Origin: Panagrolaimus kolymaensis
Lineage: Eukaryota; Nematoda; Chromadorea; Rhabditida; Panagrolaimidae
Length of the DNA: 64,000 nt
NCBI GenBank assembly: GCA_028622995.1
Contig: JAJQJQ010000054.1
Location: forward strand, 496,001 to 560,000
Direction of reading: 5' to 3'
Under the pieces are notes generated by a model. The model ran no database searches and was not told the origin of the DNA. It saw nothing but the letters and a program-made list of their open reading frames with translations. Positions 1-12,420 of the stretch are shown here, one piece after another (within the stretch, counting starts at the first letter, position 1; the number at the start of each line of letters is the position of its first letter). The position numbers were made by a program, and so were the translations under genes.

Positions 1-135
1 GATTTAATAAATTTTAATGGATCCGCTAACATATTTATGATGCTTCCAATAACAAAACGATCAAGATTTTCTGAAAGCTTGAGGTCATTTATTTCCTATA
101 AAAAAGGAAAAACTATAAGAAAAAATAATTTTTTT
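1..135 (+). repeat. Representative domain-L monomer with internal landmarks
   Basis: This copy shows the parts of the unit. A BamHI site GGATCC lies at 19-24 and a HindIII site AAGCTT at 75-80. An imperfect dyad TTTCCTATAAAAAAGGAAA spans 92-110, with 6-bp arms and a 7-nt AT centre. The A6-TAA-T7 tract at 120-135 can also fold back on itself. CpG dinucleotides sit at 24-25 and 58-59, and a third appears at 86-87 in copies with G at 87. Stretches 28-40, 61-72 and 76-86 vary least between copies. Class-defining changes fall at 43, 49-50, 58-59, 87-88, 117 and 119. Start and end are arbitrary because the array is continuous. Confidence 0.95.
92..110. other. Short dyad repeated in most monomers
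   Basis: TTTCCTATAAAAAAGGAAA has 6-bp complementary arms (TTTCCT/AGGAAA) around a 7-nt AT centre. It recurs once per monomer through most of the array. It is broken in AAAGTTAAAAC monomers (37.7-41.7 kb) and altered in a few single copies (for example near 12,652, 45,417, 47,428 and 49,037). A role in protein binding or cruciform formation is possible, but the sequence alone shows only the symmetry. Confidence 0.5.
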
Positions 136-3100
136 GATTTAATAAATTTTAATGGATCCGCTAACATATTTATGATGCTTCCAATAACAAAACGATCAAG
201 ATTTTCTGAAAGCTTGAGGTCAATTATTTCCTATAAAAAAGGAAAAACTATAAGAAAAAATAATTTTTTTGATTTAATAAATTTTAATGGATCCGCTAAC
301 ATATTTATGATGCTTCCAATAACAAAACGATCAAGATTTTCTGAAAGCTTGAGGTCAATTATTTCCTATAAAAAAGGAAAAACTATAAGAAAAAATAATT
401 TTTTTGATTTAATAAATTTTAATGGATCCGCTAACATATTTATGATGCTTCCAATAACAAAACGATCAAGATTTTCTGAAAGCTTGAGGTCAATTATTTC
501 CTATAAAAAAGGAAAAACTATAAGAAAAAATAATTTTTTTGATTTAATAAATTTTAATGGATCCGCTAACATATTTATGATGCTTCCAATAACAAAACGA
601 TCAAGATTTTCTGAAAGCTTGAGGTCGTTTATTTCCTATAAAAAAGGAAAAACTATAAGAAAAAATAATTTTTTTGATTTAATAAATTTTAATGGATCCG
701 CTAACATATTTATGATGCTTCCAATAACAAAACGATCAAGATTTTCTGAAAGCTTGAGGTCATTTATTTCCTATAAAAAAGGAAAAACTATAAGAAAAAA
801 TAATTTTTTTGATTTAATAAATTTTAATGGATCCGCTAACATATTTATGATGCTTCCAATAACAAAACGATCAAGATTTTCTGAAAGCTTGAGGTCAATT
901 ATTTCCTATAAAAAAGGAAAAACTATAAGAAAAAATAATTTTTTTGATTTAATAAATTTTAATGGATCCGCTAACATATTTATGATGCTTCCAATAACAA
1001 AACGATCAAGATTTTCTGAAAGCTTGAGGTCAATTATTTCCTATAAAAAAGGAAAAACTATAAGAAAAAATAATTTTTTTGATTTAATAAATTTTAATGG
1101 ATCCGCTAACATATTTATGATGCTTCCAATAACAAAACGATCAAGATTTTCTGAAAGCTTGAGGTCAATTATTTCCTATAAAAAAGGAAAAACTATAAGA
1201 AAAAATAATTTTTTTGATTTAATAAATTTTAATGGATCCGCTAACATATTTATGATGCTTCCAATAACAAAACGATCAAGATTTTCTGAAAGCTTGAGGT
1301 CATTTATTTCCTATAAAAAAGGAAAAACTATAAGAAAAAATAATTTTTTTGATTTAATAAATTTTAATGGATCCGCTAACATATTTATGATGCTTCCAAT
1401 AACAAAACGATCAAGATTTTCTGAAAGCTTGAGGTCAATTATTTCCTATAAAAAAGGAAAAACTATAAGAAAAAATAATTTTTTTGATTTAATAAATTTT
1501 AATGGATCCGCTAACATATTTATGATGCTTCCAATAACAAAACGATCAAGATTTTCTGAAAGCTTGAGGTCAATTATTTCCTATAAAAAAGGAAAAACTA
1601 TAAGAAAAAATAATTTTTTTGATTTAATAAATTTTAATGGATCCGCTAACATATTTATGATGCTTCCAATAACAAAACGATCAAGATTTTCTGAAAGCTT
1701 GAGGTCAATTATTTCCTATAAAAAAGGAAAAACTATAAGAAAAAATAATTTTTTTGATTTAATAAATTTTAATGGATCCGCTAACATATTTATGATGCTT
1801 CCAATAACAAAACGATCAAGATTTTCTGAAAGCTTGAGGTCAATTATTTCCTATAAAAAAGGAAAAACTATAAGAAAAAATAATTTTTTTGATTTAATAA
1901 ATTTTAATGGATCCGCTAACATATTTATGATGCTTCCATAAACAAAACGATCAAGATTTTCTGAAAGCTTGAGGTCGTTTATTTCCTATAAAAAAGGAAA
2001 AACTATTACAAAAAATAATTTTTTTGATTTAATAAATTTTAATGGATCCGCTAACATATTTATGATGCTTCCAATAACAAAACGATCAAGATTTTCTGAA
2101 AGCTTGAGGTCATTTATTTCCTATAAAAAAGGAAAAACTATAAGAAAAAATAATTTTTTTGATTTAATAAATTTTAATGGATCCGCTAACATATTTATGA
2201 TGCTTCCAATAACAAAACGATCAAGATTTTCTGAAAGCTTGAGGTCAATTATTTCCTATAAAAAAGGAAAAACTATAAGAAAAAATAATTTTTTTGATTT
2301 AATAAATTTTAATGGATCCGCTAACATATTTATGATGCTTCCAATAACAAAACGATCAAGATTTTCTGAAAGCTTGAGGTCAATTATTTCCTATAAAAAA
2401 GGAAAAACTATAAGAAAAAATAATTTTTTTGATTTAATAAATTTTAATGGATCCGCTAACATATTTATGATGCTTCCAATAACAAAACGATCAAGATTTT
2501 CTGAAAGCTTGAGGTCAATTATTTCCTATAAAAAAGGAAAAACTATAAGAAAAAATAATTTTTTTGATTTAATAAATTTTAATGGATCCGCTAACATATT
2601 TATGATGCTTCCAATAACAAAACGATCAAGATTTTCTGAAAGCTTGAGGTCGTTTATTTCCTATAAAAAAGGAAAAACTATAAGAAAAAATAATTTTTTT
2701 GATTTAATAAATTTTAATGGATCCGCTAACATATTTATGATGCTTCCAATAACAAAACGATCAAGATTTTCTGAAAGCTTGAGGTCATTTATTTCCTATA
2801 AAAAAGGAAAAACTATAAGAAAAAATAATTTTTTTGATTTAATAAATTTTAATGGATCCGCTAACATATTTATGATGCTTCCAATAACAAAACGATCAAG
2901 ATTTTCTGAAAGCTTGAGGTCAATTATTTCCTATAAAAAAGGAAAAACTATAAGAAAAAATAATTTTTTTGATTTAATAAATTTTAATGGATCCGCTAAC
3001 ATATTTATGATGCTTCCAATAACAAAACGATCAAGATTTTCTGAAAGCTTGAGGTCAATTATTTCCTATAAAAAAGGAAAAACTATAAGAAAAAATAATT

Positions 3101-3915
3101 TTTTTGATTTAATAAATTTTAATGGATCCGCTAACATATTTATGATGCTTCCAATAACAAAACGATCAAGATTTTCTGAAAGCTTGAGGTCAATTATTTC
3201 CTATAAAAAAGGAAAAACTATAAGAAAAAATAATTTTTTTGATTTAATAAATTTTAATGGATCCGCTAACATATTTATGATGCTTCCAATAACAAAACGA
3301 TCAAGATTTTCTGAAAGCTTGAGGTCAATTATTTCCTATAAAAAAGGAAAAACTATAAGAAAAAATAATTTTTTTGATTTAATAAATTTTAATGGATCCG
3401 CTAACATATTTATGATGCTTCCAATAACAAAACGATCAAGATTTTCTGAAAGCTTGAGGTCATTTATTTCCTATAAAAAAGGAAAAACTATAAGAAAAAA
3501 TAATTTTTTTGATTTAATAAATTTTAATGGATCCGCTAACATATTTATGATGCTTCCAATAACAAAACGATCAAGATTTTCTGAAAGCTTGAGGTCAATT
3601 ATTTCCTATAAAAAAGGAAAAACTATAAGAAAAAATAATTTTTTTGATTTAATAAATTTTAATGGATCCGCTAACATATTTATGATGCTTCCAATAACAA
3701 AACGATCAAGATTTTCTGAAAGCTTGAGGTCAATTATTTCCTATAAAAAAGGAAAAACTATAAGAAAAAATAATTTTTTTGATTTAATAAATTTTAATGG
3801 ATCCGCTAACATATTTATGATGCTTCCAATAACAAAACGATCAAGATTTTCTGAAAGCTTGAGGTCAATTATTTCCTATAAAAAAGGAAAAACTATAAGA
3901 AAAAATAATTTTTTT

Positions 3916-5805
3916 GATTTAATAAATTTTAATGGATCCGCTAACATATTTATGATGCTTCCAATAACAAAACGATAAAGATTTTCTGAAAGCTTGAGGT
4001 CATTTATTTCCTATAAAAAAGGAAAAACTATAACAAAAAATAATTTTTTTGATTTAATAAATTTTAATGGATCCGCTAACATATTTATGATGCTTCCAAT
4101 AACAAAACGATCAAGATTTTCTGAAAGCTTGAGGTCATTTATTTCCTATAAAAAAGGAAAAACTATAACAAAAAATAATTTTTTTGATTTAATAAATTTT
4201 AATGGATCCGCTAACATATTTATGATGCTTCCAATAACAAAACGATCAAGATTTTCTGAAAGCTTGAGGTCGTTTATTTCCTATAAAAAAGGAAAAACTA
4301 TTACAAAAAATAATTTTTTTGATTTAATAAATTTTAATGGATCCGCTAACATATTTATGATGCTTCCATAAACAAAACGATCAAGATTTTCTGAAAGCTT
4401 GAGGTCGTTTATTTCCTATAAAAAAGGAAAAACTATTACAAAAAATAATTTTTTTGATTTAATAAATTTTAATGGATCCGCTAACATATTTATGATGCTT
4501 CCAATAACAAAACGATCAAGATTTTCTGAAAGCTTGAGGTCATTTATTTCCTATAAAAAAGGAAAAACTAAAACAAAAAATAATTTTTTTGATTTAATAA
4601 ATTTTAATGGATCCGCTAACATATTTATGATGCTTCCAATAACAAAACGATCAAGATTTTCTGAAAGCTTGAGGTCGTTTATTTCCTATAAAAAAGGAAA
4701 AACTATTACAAAAAATAATTTTTTTGATTTAATAAATTTTAATGGATCCGCTAACATATTTATGATGCTTCCAATAACAAAACGATCAAGATTTTCTGAA
4801 AGCTTGAGGTCATTTATTTCCTATAAAAAAGGAAAAACTATAACAAAATTTAATTTTTTTGATTTAATAAATTTTAATGGATCCGCTAACATATTTATGA
4901 TGCTTCCAATAACAAAACGATCAAGATTTTCTGAAAGCTTGAGGTCGTTTATTTCCTATAAAAAAGGAAAAACTATTACAAAAAATAATTTTTTTGATTT
5001 AATAAATTTTAATGGATCCGCTAACATATTTATGATGCTTCCATAAACAAAACGATCAAGATTTTCTGAAAGCTTGAGGTCGTTTATTTCCTATAAAAAA
5101 GGAAAAACTATAACAAAAAATAATTTTTTTGATTTAATAAATTTTAATGGATCCGCTAACATATTTATGATGCTTCCAATAACAAAACGATCAAGATTTT
5201 CTGAAAGCTTGAGGTCGTTTATTTCCTATAAAAAAGGAAAAACTATTACAAAAAATAATTTTTTTGATTTAATAAATTTTAATGGATCCGCTAACATATT
5301 TATGATGCTTCCAATAACAAAACGATCAAGATTTTCTGAAAGCTTGAGGTCATTTATTTCCTATAAAAAAGGAAAAACTATAACAAAAAATAATTTTTTT
5401 GATTTAATAAATTTTAATGGATCCGCTAACATATTTATGATGCTTCCAATAACAAAACGATCAAGATTTTCTGAAAGCTTGAGGTCATTTATTTCCTATA
5501 AAAAAGGAAAAACTATAACAAAAAATAATTTTTTTGATTTAATAAATTTTAATGGATCCGCTAACATATTTATGATGCTTCCAATAACAAAACGATCAAG
5601 ATTTTCTGAAAGCTTGAGGTCGTTTATTTCCTATAAAAAAGGAAAAACTATTACAAAAAATAATTTTTTTGATTTAATAAATTTTAATGGATCCGCTAAC
5701 ATATTTATGATGCTTCCAATAACAAAACGATCAAGATTTTCTGAAAGCTTGAGGTCGTTTATTTCCTATAAAAAACGAAAAACTATTACAAAAAATAATT
5801 TTTTT
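3916..5805 (+). repeat. ACA-class block, first copy
   Basis: From 3,916 the AGA class (119 = G) gives way to ACA monomers (119 = C), with 87 alternating A/G and 117 alternating A/T. Swap monomers (CCATAAAC) occur near 4,368 and 5,043. Private changes mark this copy: ATA to AAA near 4,570 and AAAATTTAAT near 4,847. The block closes with a monomer in which position 106 is C instead of G (5,776), a change seen again at 9,961 and 19,006. Most of the block reappears at 16,876-18,360, and its end reappears at 9,181-9,990. Confidence 0.75.
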
Positions 5806-5940
5806 GATTTAATAAATTTTAATGGATCCGCTAACATATTTATGATGCTTCCAATAACAAAACGATCAAGATTTTCTGAAAGCTTGAGGTCAATTATTTC
5901 CTATAAAAAAGGAAAAACTATAAGAAAAAATAATTTTTTT

Positions 5941-7020
5941 GATTTAATAAATTTTAATGGATCCGCTAACATATTTATGATGATTCCAATAACAAAACCA
6001 TCAAGATTTTCTGAAAGCTTGAGGTCGTTTATTTCCTATAAAAAAGGAAAAACTATTACAAAAAATAATTTTTTTGATTTAATAAATTTTAATGGATCCG
6101 CTAACATATTTATGATGATTCCAATAACAAAACGATCAAGATTTTCTGAAAGCTTGAGGTCGTTTATTTCCTATAAAAAAGGAAAAACTATTACAAAAAA
6201 TAATTTTTTTGATTTAATAAATTTTAATGGATCCGCTAACATATTTATGATGCTTCCAATAACAAAACAATCAAGATTTTCTGAAAGCTTGAGGTCGTTT
6301 ATTTCCTATAAAAAAGGAAAAACTATAAGAAAAAATAATTTTTTTGATTTAATAAATTTTAATGGATCCGCTAACATATTTATGATGATTCCAATAACAA
6401 AACGATCAAGATTTTCTGAAAGCTTGAGGTCGTTTATTTCCTATAAAAAAGGAAAAACTATTACAAAAAATAATTTTTTTGATTTAATAAATTTTAATGG
6501 ATCCGCTAACATATTTATGATGCTTCCAATAACAAAACGATCAAGATTTTCTGAAAGCTTGAGGTCAATTATTTCCTATAAAAAAGGAAAAACTATAAGA
6601 AAAAATAATTTTTTTGATTTAATAAATTTTAATGGATCCGCTAACATATTTATGATGATTCCAATAACAAAACCATCAAGATTTTCTGAAAGCTTGAGGT
6701 CGTTTATTTCCTATAAAAAAGGAAAAACTATTACAAAAAATAATTTTTTTGATTTAATAAATTTTAATGGATCCGCTAACATATTTATGATGATTCCAAT
6801 AACAAAACGATCAAGATTTTCTGAAAGCTTGAGGTCGTTTATTTCCTATAAAAAAGGAAAAACTATTACAAAAAATAATTTTTTTGATTTAATAAATTTT
6901 AATGGATCCGCTAACATATTTATGATGCTTCCAATAACAAAACAATCAAGATTTTCTGAAAGCTTGAGGTCGTTTATTTCCTATAAAAAAGGAAAAACTA
7001 TAACAAAAAATAATTTTTTT
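5941..7020 (+). repeat. 5-monomer higher-order repeat (675 bp), one full and one partial copy
   Basis: The unit is defined by the change C43A (GATGATT instead of GATGCTT) together with position 59. Its order is GATGATT with CCA, GATGATT with CGA, GATGCTT with CAA, GATGATT with CGA, then an ordinary TCA-ATT/AGA monomer. The unit occupies 5,941-6,615. Its first three members recur at 6,616-7,020, exactly 675 bp later; the fourth monomer then belongs to the ATT/AGA class. The same marker set is reused further right in a 7-monomer arrangement. Confidence 0.8.
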
Positions 7021-8100
7021 GATTTAATAAATTTTAATGGATCCGCTAACATATTTATGATGCTTCCAATAACAAAACGATCAAGATTTTCTGAAAGCTT
7101 GAGGTCAATTATTTCCTATAAAAAAGGAAAAACTATAAGAAAAAATAATTTTTTTGATTTAATAAATTTTAATGGATCCGCTAACATATTTATGATGCTT
7201 CCAATAACAAAACGATCAAGATTTTCTGAAAGCTTGAGGTCAATTATTTCCTATAAAAAAGGAAAAACTATAAGAAAAAATAATTTTTTTGATTTAATAA
7301 ATTTTAATGGATCCGCTAACATATTTATGATGCTTCCAATAACAAAACGATCAAGATTTTCTGAAAGCTTGAGGTCAATTATTTCCTATAAAAAAGGAAA
7401 AACTATAAGAAAAAATAATTTTTTTGATTTAATAAATTTTAATGGATCCGCTAACATATTTATGATGCTTCCAATAACAAAACGATCAAGATTTTCTGAA
7501 AGCTTGAGGTCATTTATTTCCTATAAAAAAGGAAAAACTATAAGAAAAAATAATTTTTTTGATTTAATAAATTTTAATGGATCCGCTAACATATTTATGA
7601 TGCTTCCAATAACAAAACGATCAAGATTTTCTGAAAGCTTGAGGTCAATTATTTCCTATAAAAAAGGAAAAACTATAAGAAAAAATAATTTTTTTGATTT
7701 AATAAATTTTAATGGATCCGCTAACATATTTATGATGCTTCCAATAACAAAACGATCAAGATTTTCTGAAAGCTTGAGGTCAATTATTTCCTATAAAAAA
7801 GGAAAAACTATAAGAAAAAATAATTTTTTTGATTTAATAAATTTTAATGGATCCGCTAACATATTTATGATGCTTCCAATAACAAAACGATCAAGATTTT
7901 CTGAAAGCTTGAGGTCAATTATTTCCTATAAAAAAGGAAAAACTATAAGAAAAAATAATTTTTTTGATTTAATAAATTTTAATGGATCCGCTAACATATT
8001 TATGATGCTTCCAATAACAAAACGATAAAGATTTTCTGAAAGCTTGAGGTCATTTATTTCCTATAAAAAAGGAAAAACTATAACAAAAAATAATTTTTTT
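7021..8100 (+). repeat. Partial copy of the 15-monomer repeat
   Basis: Eight monomers in the order bbb a bbb plus the terminal GATAAAG monomer reproduce the end of the unit at 2,971-4,050. The diagnostic change at monomer position 62 lies 4,050 bp (30 monomers) from its first occurrence. Monomers with ATA-ACA then follow as they do after 4,050. This is a truncated block duplicate rather than an independent mutation. Confidence 0.75.
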
Positions 8101-9180
8101 GATTTAATAAATTTTAATGGATCCGCTAACATATTTATGATGCTTCCAATAACAAAACGATCAAGATTTTCTGAAAGCTTGAGGTCATTTATTTCCTATA
8201 AAAAAGGAAAAACTATAACAAAAAATAATTTTTTTGATTTAATAAATTTTAATGGATCCGCTAACATATTTATGATGCTTCCAATAACAAAACGATCAAG
8301 ATTTTCTGAAAGCTTGAGGTCGTTTATTTCCTATAAAAAAGGAAAAACTATTACAAAAAATAATTTTTTTGATTTAATAAATTTTAATGGATCCGCTAAC
8401 ATATTTATGATGCTTCCATAAACAAAACGATCAAGATTTTCTGAAAGCTTGAGGTCGTTTATTTCCTATAAAAAAGGAAAAACTATAACAAAAAATAATT
8501 TTTTTGATTTAATAAATTTTAATGGATCCGCTAACATATTTATGATGCTTCCATAAACAAAACGATCAAGATTTTCTGAAAGCTTGAGGTCGTTTATTTC
8601 CTATAAAAAAGGAAAAACTATAACAAAAAATAATTTTTTTGATTTAATAAATTTTAATGGATCCGCTAACATATTTATGATGCTTCCAATAACAAAACGA
8701 TCAAGATTTTCTGAAAGCTTGAGGTCGTTTATTTCCTATAAAAAAGGAAAAACTATTACAAAAAATAATTTTTTTGATTTAATAAATTTTAATGGATCCG
8801 CTAACATATTTATGATGCTTCCAATAACAAAACGATCAAGATTTTCTGAAAGCTTGAGGTCATTTATTTCCTATAAAAAAGGAAAAACTATAACAAAAAA
8901 TAATTTTTTTGATTTAATAAATTTTAATGGATCCGCTAACATATTTATGATGCTTCCAATAACAAAACGATCAAGATTTTCTGAAAGCTTGAGGTCGTTT
9001 ATTTCCTATAAAAAAGGAAAAACTATTACAAAAAATAATTTTTTTGATTTAATAAATTTTAATGGATCCGCTAACATATTTATGATGCTTCCATAAACAA
9101 AACGATCAAGATTTTCTGAAAGCTTGAGGTCGTTTATTTCCTATAAAAAAGGAAAAACTATAACAAAAAATAATTTTTTT

Positions 9181-9990
9181 GATTTAATAAATTTTAATGG
9201 ATCCGCTAACATATTTATGATGCTTCCATAAACAAAACGATCAAGATTTTCTGAAAGCTTGAGGTCGTTTATTTCCTATAAAAAAGGAAAAACTATAACA
9301 AAAAATAATTTTTTTGATTTAATAAATTTTAATGGATCCGCTAACATATTTATGATGCTTCCAATAACAAAACGATCAAGATTTTCTGAAAGCTTGAGGT
9401 CGTTTATTTCCTATAAAAAAGGAAAAACTATTACAAAAAATAATTTTTTTGATTTAATAAATTTTAATGGATCCGCTAACATATTTATGATGCTTCCAAT
9501 AACAAAACGATCAAGATTTTCTGAAAGCTTGAGGTCATTTATTTCCTATAAAAAAGGAAAAACTATAACAAAAAATAATTTTTTTGATTTAATAAATTTT
9601 AATGGATCCGCTAACATATTTATGATGCTTCCAATAACAAAACGATCAAGATTTTCTGAAAGCTTGAGGTCATTTATTTCCTATAAAAAAGGAAAAACTA
9701 TAACAAAAAATAATTTTTTTGATTTAATAAATTTTAATGGATCCGCTAACATATTTATGATGCTTCCAATAACAAAACGATCAAGATTTTCTGAAAGCTT
9801 GAGGTCGTTTATTTCCTATAAAAAAGGAAAAACTATTACAAAAAATAATTTTTTTGATTTAATAAATTTTAATGGATCCGCTAACATATTTATGATGCTT
9901 CCAATAACAAAACGATCAAGATTTTCTGAAAGCTTGAGGTCGTTTATTTCCTATAAAAAACGAAAAACAATTACAAAAAATAATTTTTTT
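9181..9990 (+). repeat. Block copy of 4,996-5,805 (offset 4,185 bp)
   Basis: Six monomers match the series at 4,996-5,805 in class order, starting with a CCATAAAC monomer and ending with the rare position-106 C variant (9,961 versus 5,776). The offset is exactly 31 monomers. The right copy has one additional change close to the marker (ACAATT instead of ACTATT near 9,969), which shows some divergence after copying. Confidence 0.75.
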
Positions 9991-10530
9991 GATTTAATAA
10001 ATTTTAATGGATCCGCTAACATATTTATGATGATTCCAATAACAAAACGATCAAGATTTTCTGAAAGCTTGAGGTCGTTTATTTCCTATAAAAAAGGAAA
10101 AACTATAAGAAAAAATAATTTTTTTGATTTAATAAATTTTAATGGATCCGCTAACATATTTATGATGCTTCCAATAACAAAACGATCAAGATTTTCTGAA
10201 AGCTTGAGGTCATTTATTTCCTATAAAAAAGGAAAAACTATTACAAAAAATAATTTTTTTGATTTAATAAATTTTAATGGATCCGCTAACATATTTATGA
10301 TGCTTCCAATAACAAAACGATCAAGATTTTCTGAAAGCTTGAGGTCAATTATTTCCTATAAAAAAGGAAAAACTATAAGAAAAAATAATTTTTTTGATTT
10401 AATAAATTTTAATGGATCCGCTAACATATTTATGATGCTTCCAATAACAAAACGATCAAGATTTTCTGAAAGCTTGAGGTCAATTATTTCCTATAAAAAA
10501 GGAAAAACTATAAGAAAAAATAATTTTTTT

Positions 10531-12420
10531 GATTTAATAAATTTTAATGGATCCGCTAACATATTTATGATGATTCCAATAACAAAACCATCAAGATTTT
10601 CTGAAAGCTTGAGGTCGTTTATTTCCTATAAAAAAGGAAAAACTATTACAAAAAATAATTTTTTTGATTTAATAAATTTTAATGGATCCGCTAACATATT
10701 TATGATGATTCCAATAACAAAACGATCAAGATTTTCTGAAAGCTTGAGGTCGTTTATTTCCTATAAAAAAGGAAAAACTATTACAAAAAATAATTTTTTT
10801 GATTTAATAAATTTTAATGGATCCGCTAACATATTTATGATGCTTCCAATAACAAAACAATCAAGATTTTCTGAAAGCTTGAGGTCGTTTATTTCCTATA
10901 AAAAAGGAAAAACTATAAGAAAAAATAATTTTTTTGATTTAATAAATTTTAATGGATCCGCTAACATATTTATGATGCTTCCAATAACAAAACGATCAAG
11001 ATTTTCTGAAAGCTTGAGGTCGTTTATTTCCTATAAAAAAGGAAAAACTATTACAAAAAATAATTTTTTTGATTTAATAAATTTTAATGGATCCGCTAAC
11101 ATATTTATGATGCTTCCAATAACAAAACAATCAAGATTTTCTGAAAGCTTGAGGTCGTTTATTTCCTATAAAAAAGGAAAAACTATAAGAAAAAATAATT
11201 TTTTTGATTTAATAAATTTTAATGGATCCGCTAACATATTTATGATGATTCCAATAACAAAACGATCAAGATTTTCTGAAAGCTTGAGGTCGTTTATTTC
11301 CTATAAAAAAGGAAAAACTATTACAAAAAATAATTTTTTTGATTTAATAAATTTTAATGGATCCGCTAACATATTTATGATGCTTCCAATAACAAAACGA
11401 TCAAGATTTTCTGAAAGCTTGAGGTCAATTATTTCCTATAAAAAAGGAAAAACTATAAGAAAAAATAATTTTTTTGATTTAATAAATTTTAATGGATCCG
11501 CTAACATATTTATGATGATTCCAATAACAAAACCATCAAGATTTTCTGAAAGCTTGAGGTCGTTTATTTCCTATAAAAAAGGAAAAACTATTACAAAAAA
11601 TAATTTTTTTGATTTAATAAATTTTAATGGATCCGCTAACATATTTATGATGATTCCAATAACAAAACGATCAAGATTTTCTGAAAGCTTGAGGTCGTTT
11701 ATTTCCTATAAAAAAGGAAAAACTATTACAAAAAATAATTTTTTTGATTTAATAAATTTTAATGGATCCGCTAACATATTTATGATGCTTCCAATAACAA
11801 AACAATCAAGATTTTCTGAAAGCTTGAGGTCGTTTATTTCCTATAAAAAAGGAAAAACTATAAGAAAAAATAATTTTTTTGATTTAATAAATTTTAATGG
11901 ATCCGCTAACATATTTATGATGCTTCCAATAACAAAACGATCAAGATTTTCTGAAAGCTTGAGGTCATTTATTTCCTATAAAAAAGGAAAAACTATTACA
12001 AAAAATAATTTTTTTGATTTAATAAATTTTAATGGATCCGCTAACATATTTATGATGCTTCCAATAACAAAACAATCAAGATTTTCTGAAAGCTTGAGGT
12101 CGTTTATTTCCTATAAAAAAGGAAAAACTATAAGAAAAAATAATTTTTTTGATTTAATAAATTTTAATGGATCCGCTAACATATTTATGATGCTTCCAAT
12201 AACAAAACGATCAAGATTTTCTGAAAGCTTGAGGTCATTTATTTCCTATAAAAAAGGAAAAACTATTACAAAAAATAATTTTTTTGATTTAATAAATTTT
12301 AATGGATCCGCTAACATATTTATGATGCTTCCAATAACAAAACGATCAAGATTTTCTGAAAGCTTGAGGTCATTTATTTCCTATAAAAAAGGAAAAACTA
12401 TAAGAAAAAATAATTTTTTT
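10531..12420 (+). repeat. 7-monomer higher-order repeat (945 bp)
   Basis: Monomers with GATGATT/CCA occur at 10,590 and 11,535, exactly 945 bp apart. The order after each is GATGATT/CGA, GATGCTT/CAA, GATGCTT/CGA, GATGCTT/CAA. The first copy then has GATGATT/CGA and an ATT/AGA monomer. The second copy diverges at its end into ordinary GATGCTT/CGA monomers. This looks like the 5-monomer unit at 5.9-7.0 kb enlarged by two monomers. Confidence 0.75.

Larger units (their letters stand above)
1..4050 (+). repeat. 15-monomer higher-order repeat (2,025 bp), two tandem copies
   Basis: Monomers 1-15 (1-2,025) and 16-30 (2,026-4,050) show nearly the same order of classes. Write a for TCA-TTT/AGA, b for TCA-ATT/AGA and g for TCG-TTT/AGA. 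Copy 1 is a bbb g a bbb a bbbb followed by a terminal monomer with the CCATAAAC swap at 1,936-1,943. Copy 2 is a bbb g a bbbb a bbb followed by a terminal monomer whose position 62 change makes GATAAAG near 3,975. The two copies differ in which cluster carries a fourth b monomer, as expected from unequal exchange inside the unit. Confidence 0.82.

Noticed and set aside
19..80. BamHI and HindIII sites as a sign of cloning vector or synthetic construct
   Set aside because: The sites belong to the monomer, decay gradually across the array and show natural variants. No vector sequence is present.
92..110. CArG box (SRF site) or MEF2 site in CCTATAAAAAAGG
   Set aside because: The AT stretch between CC and GG is nine bases rather than six, and the MEF2 core is not matched at its second TA.
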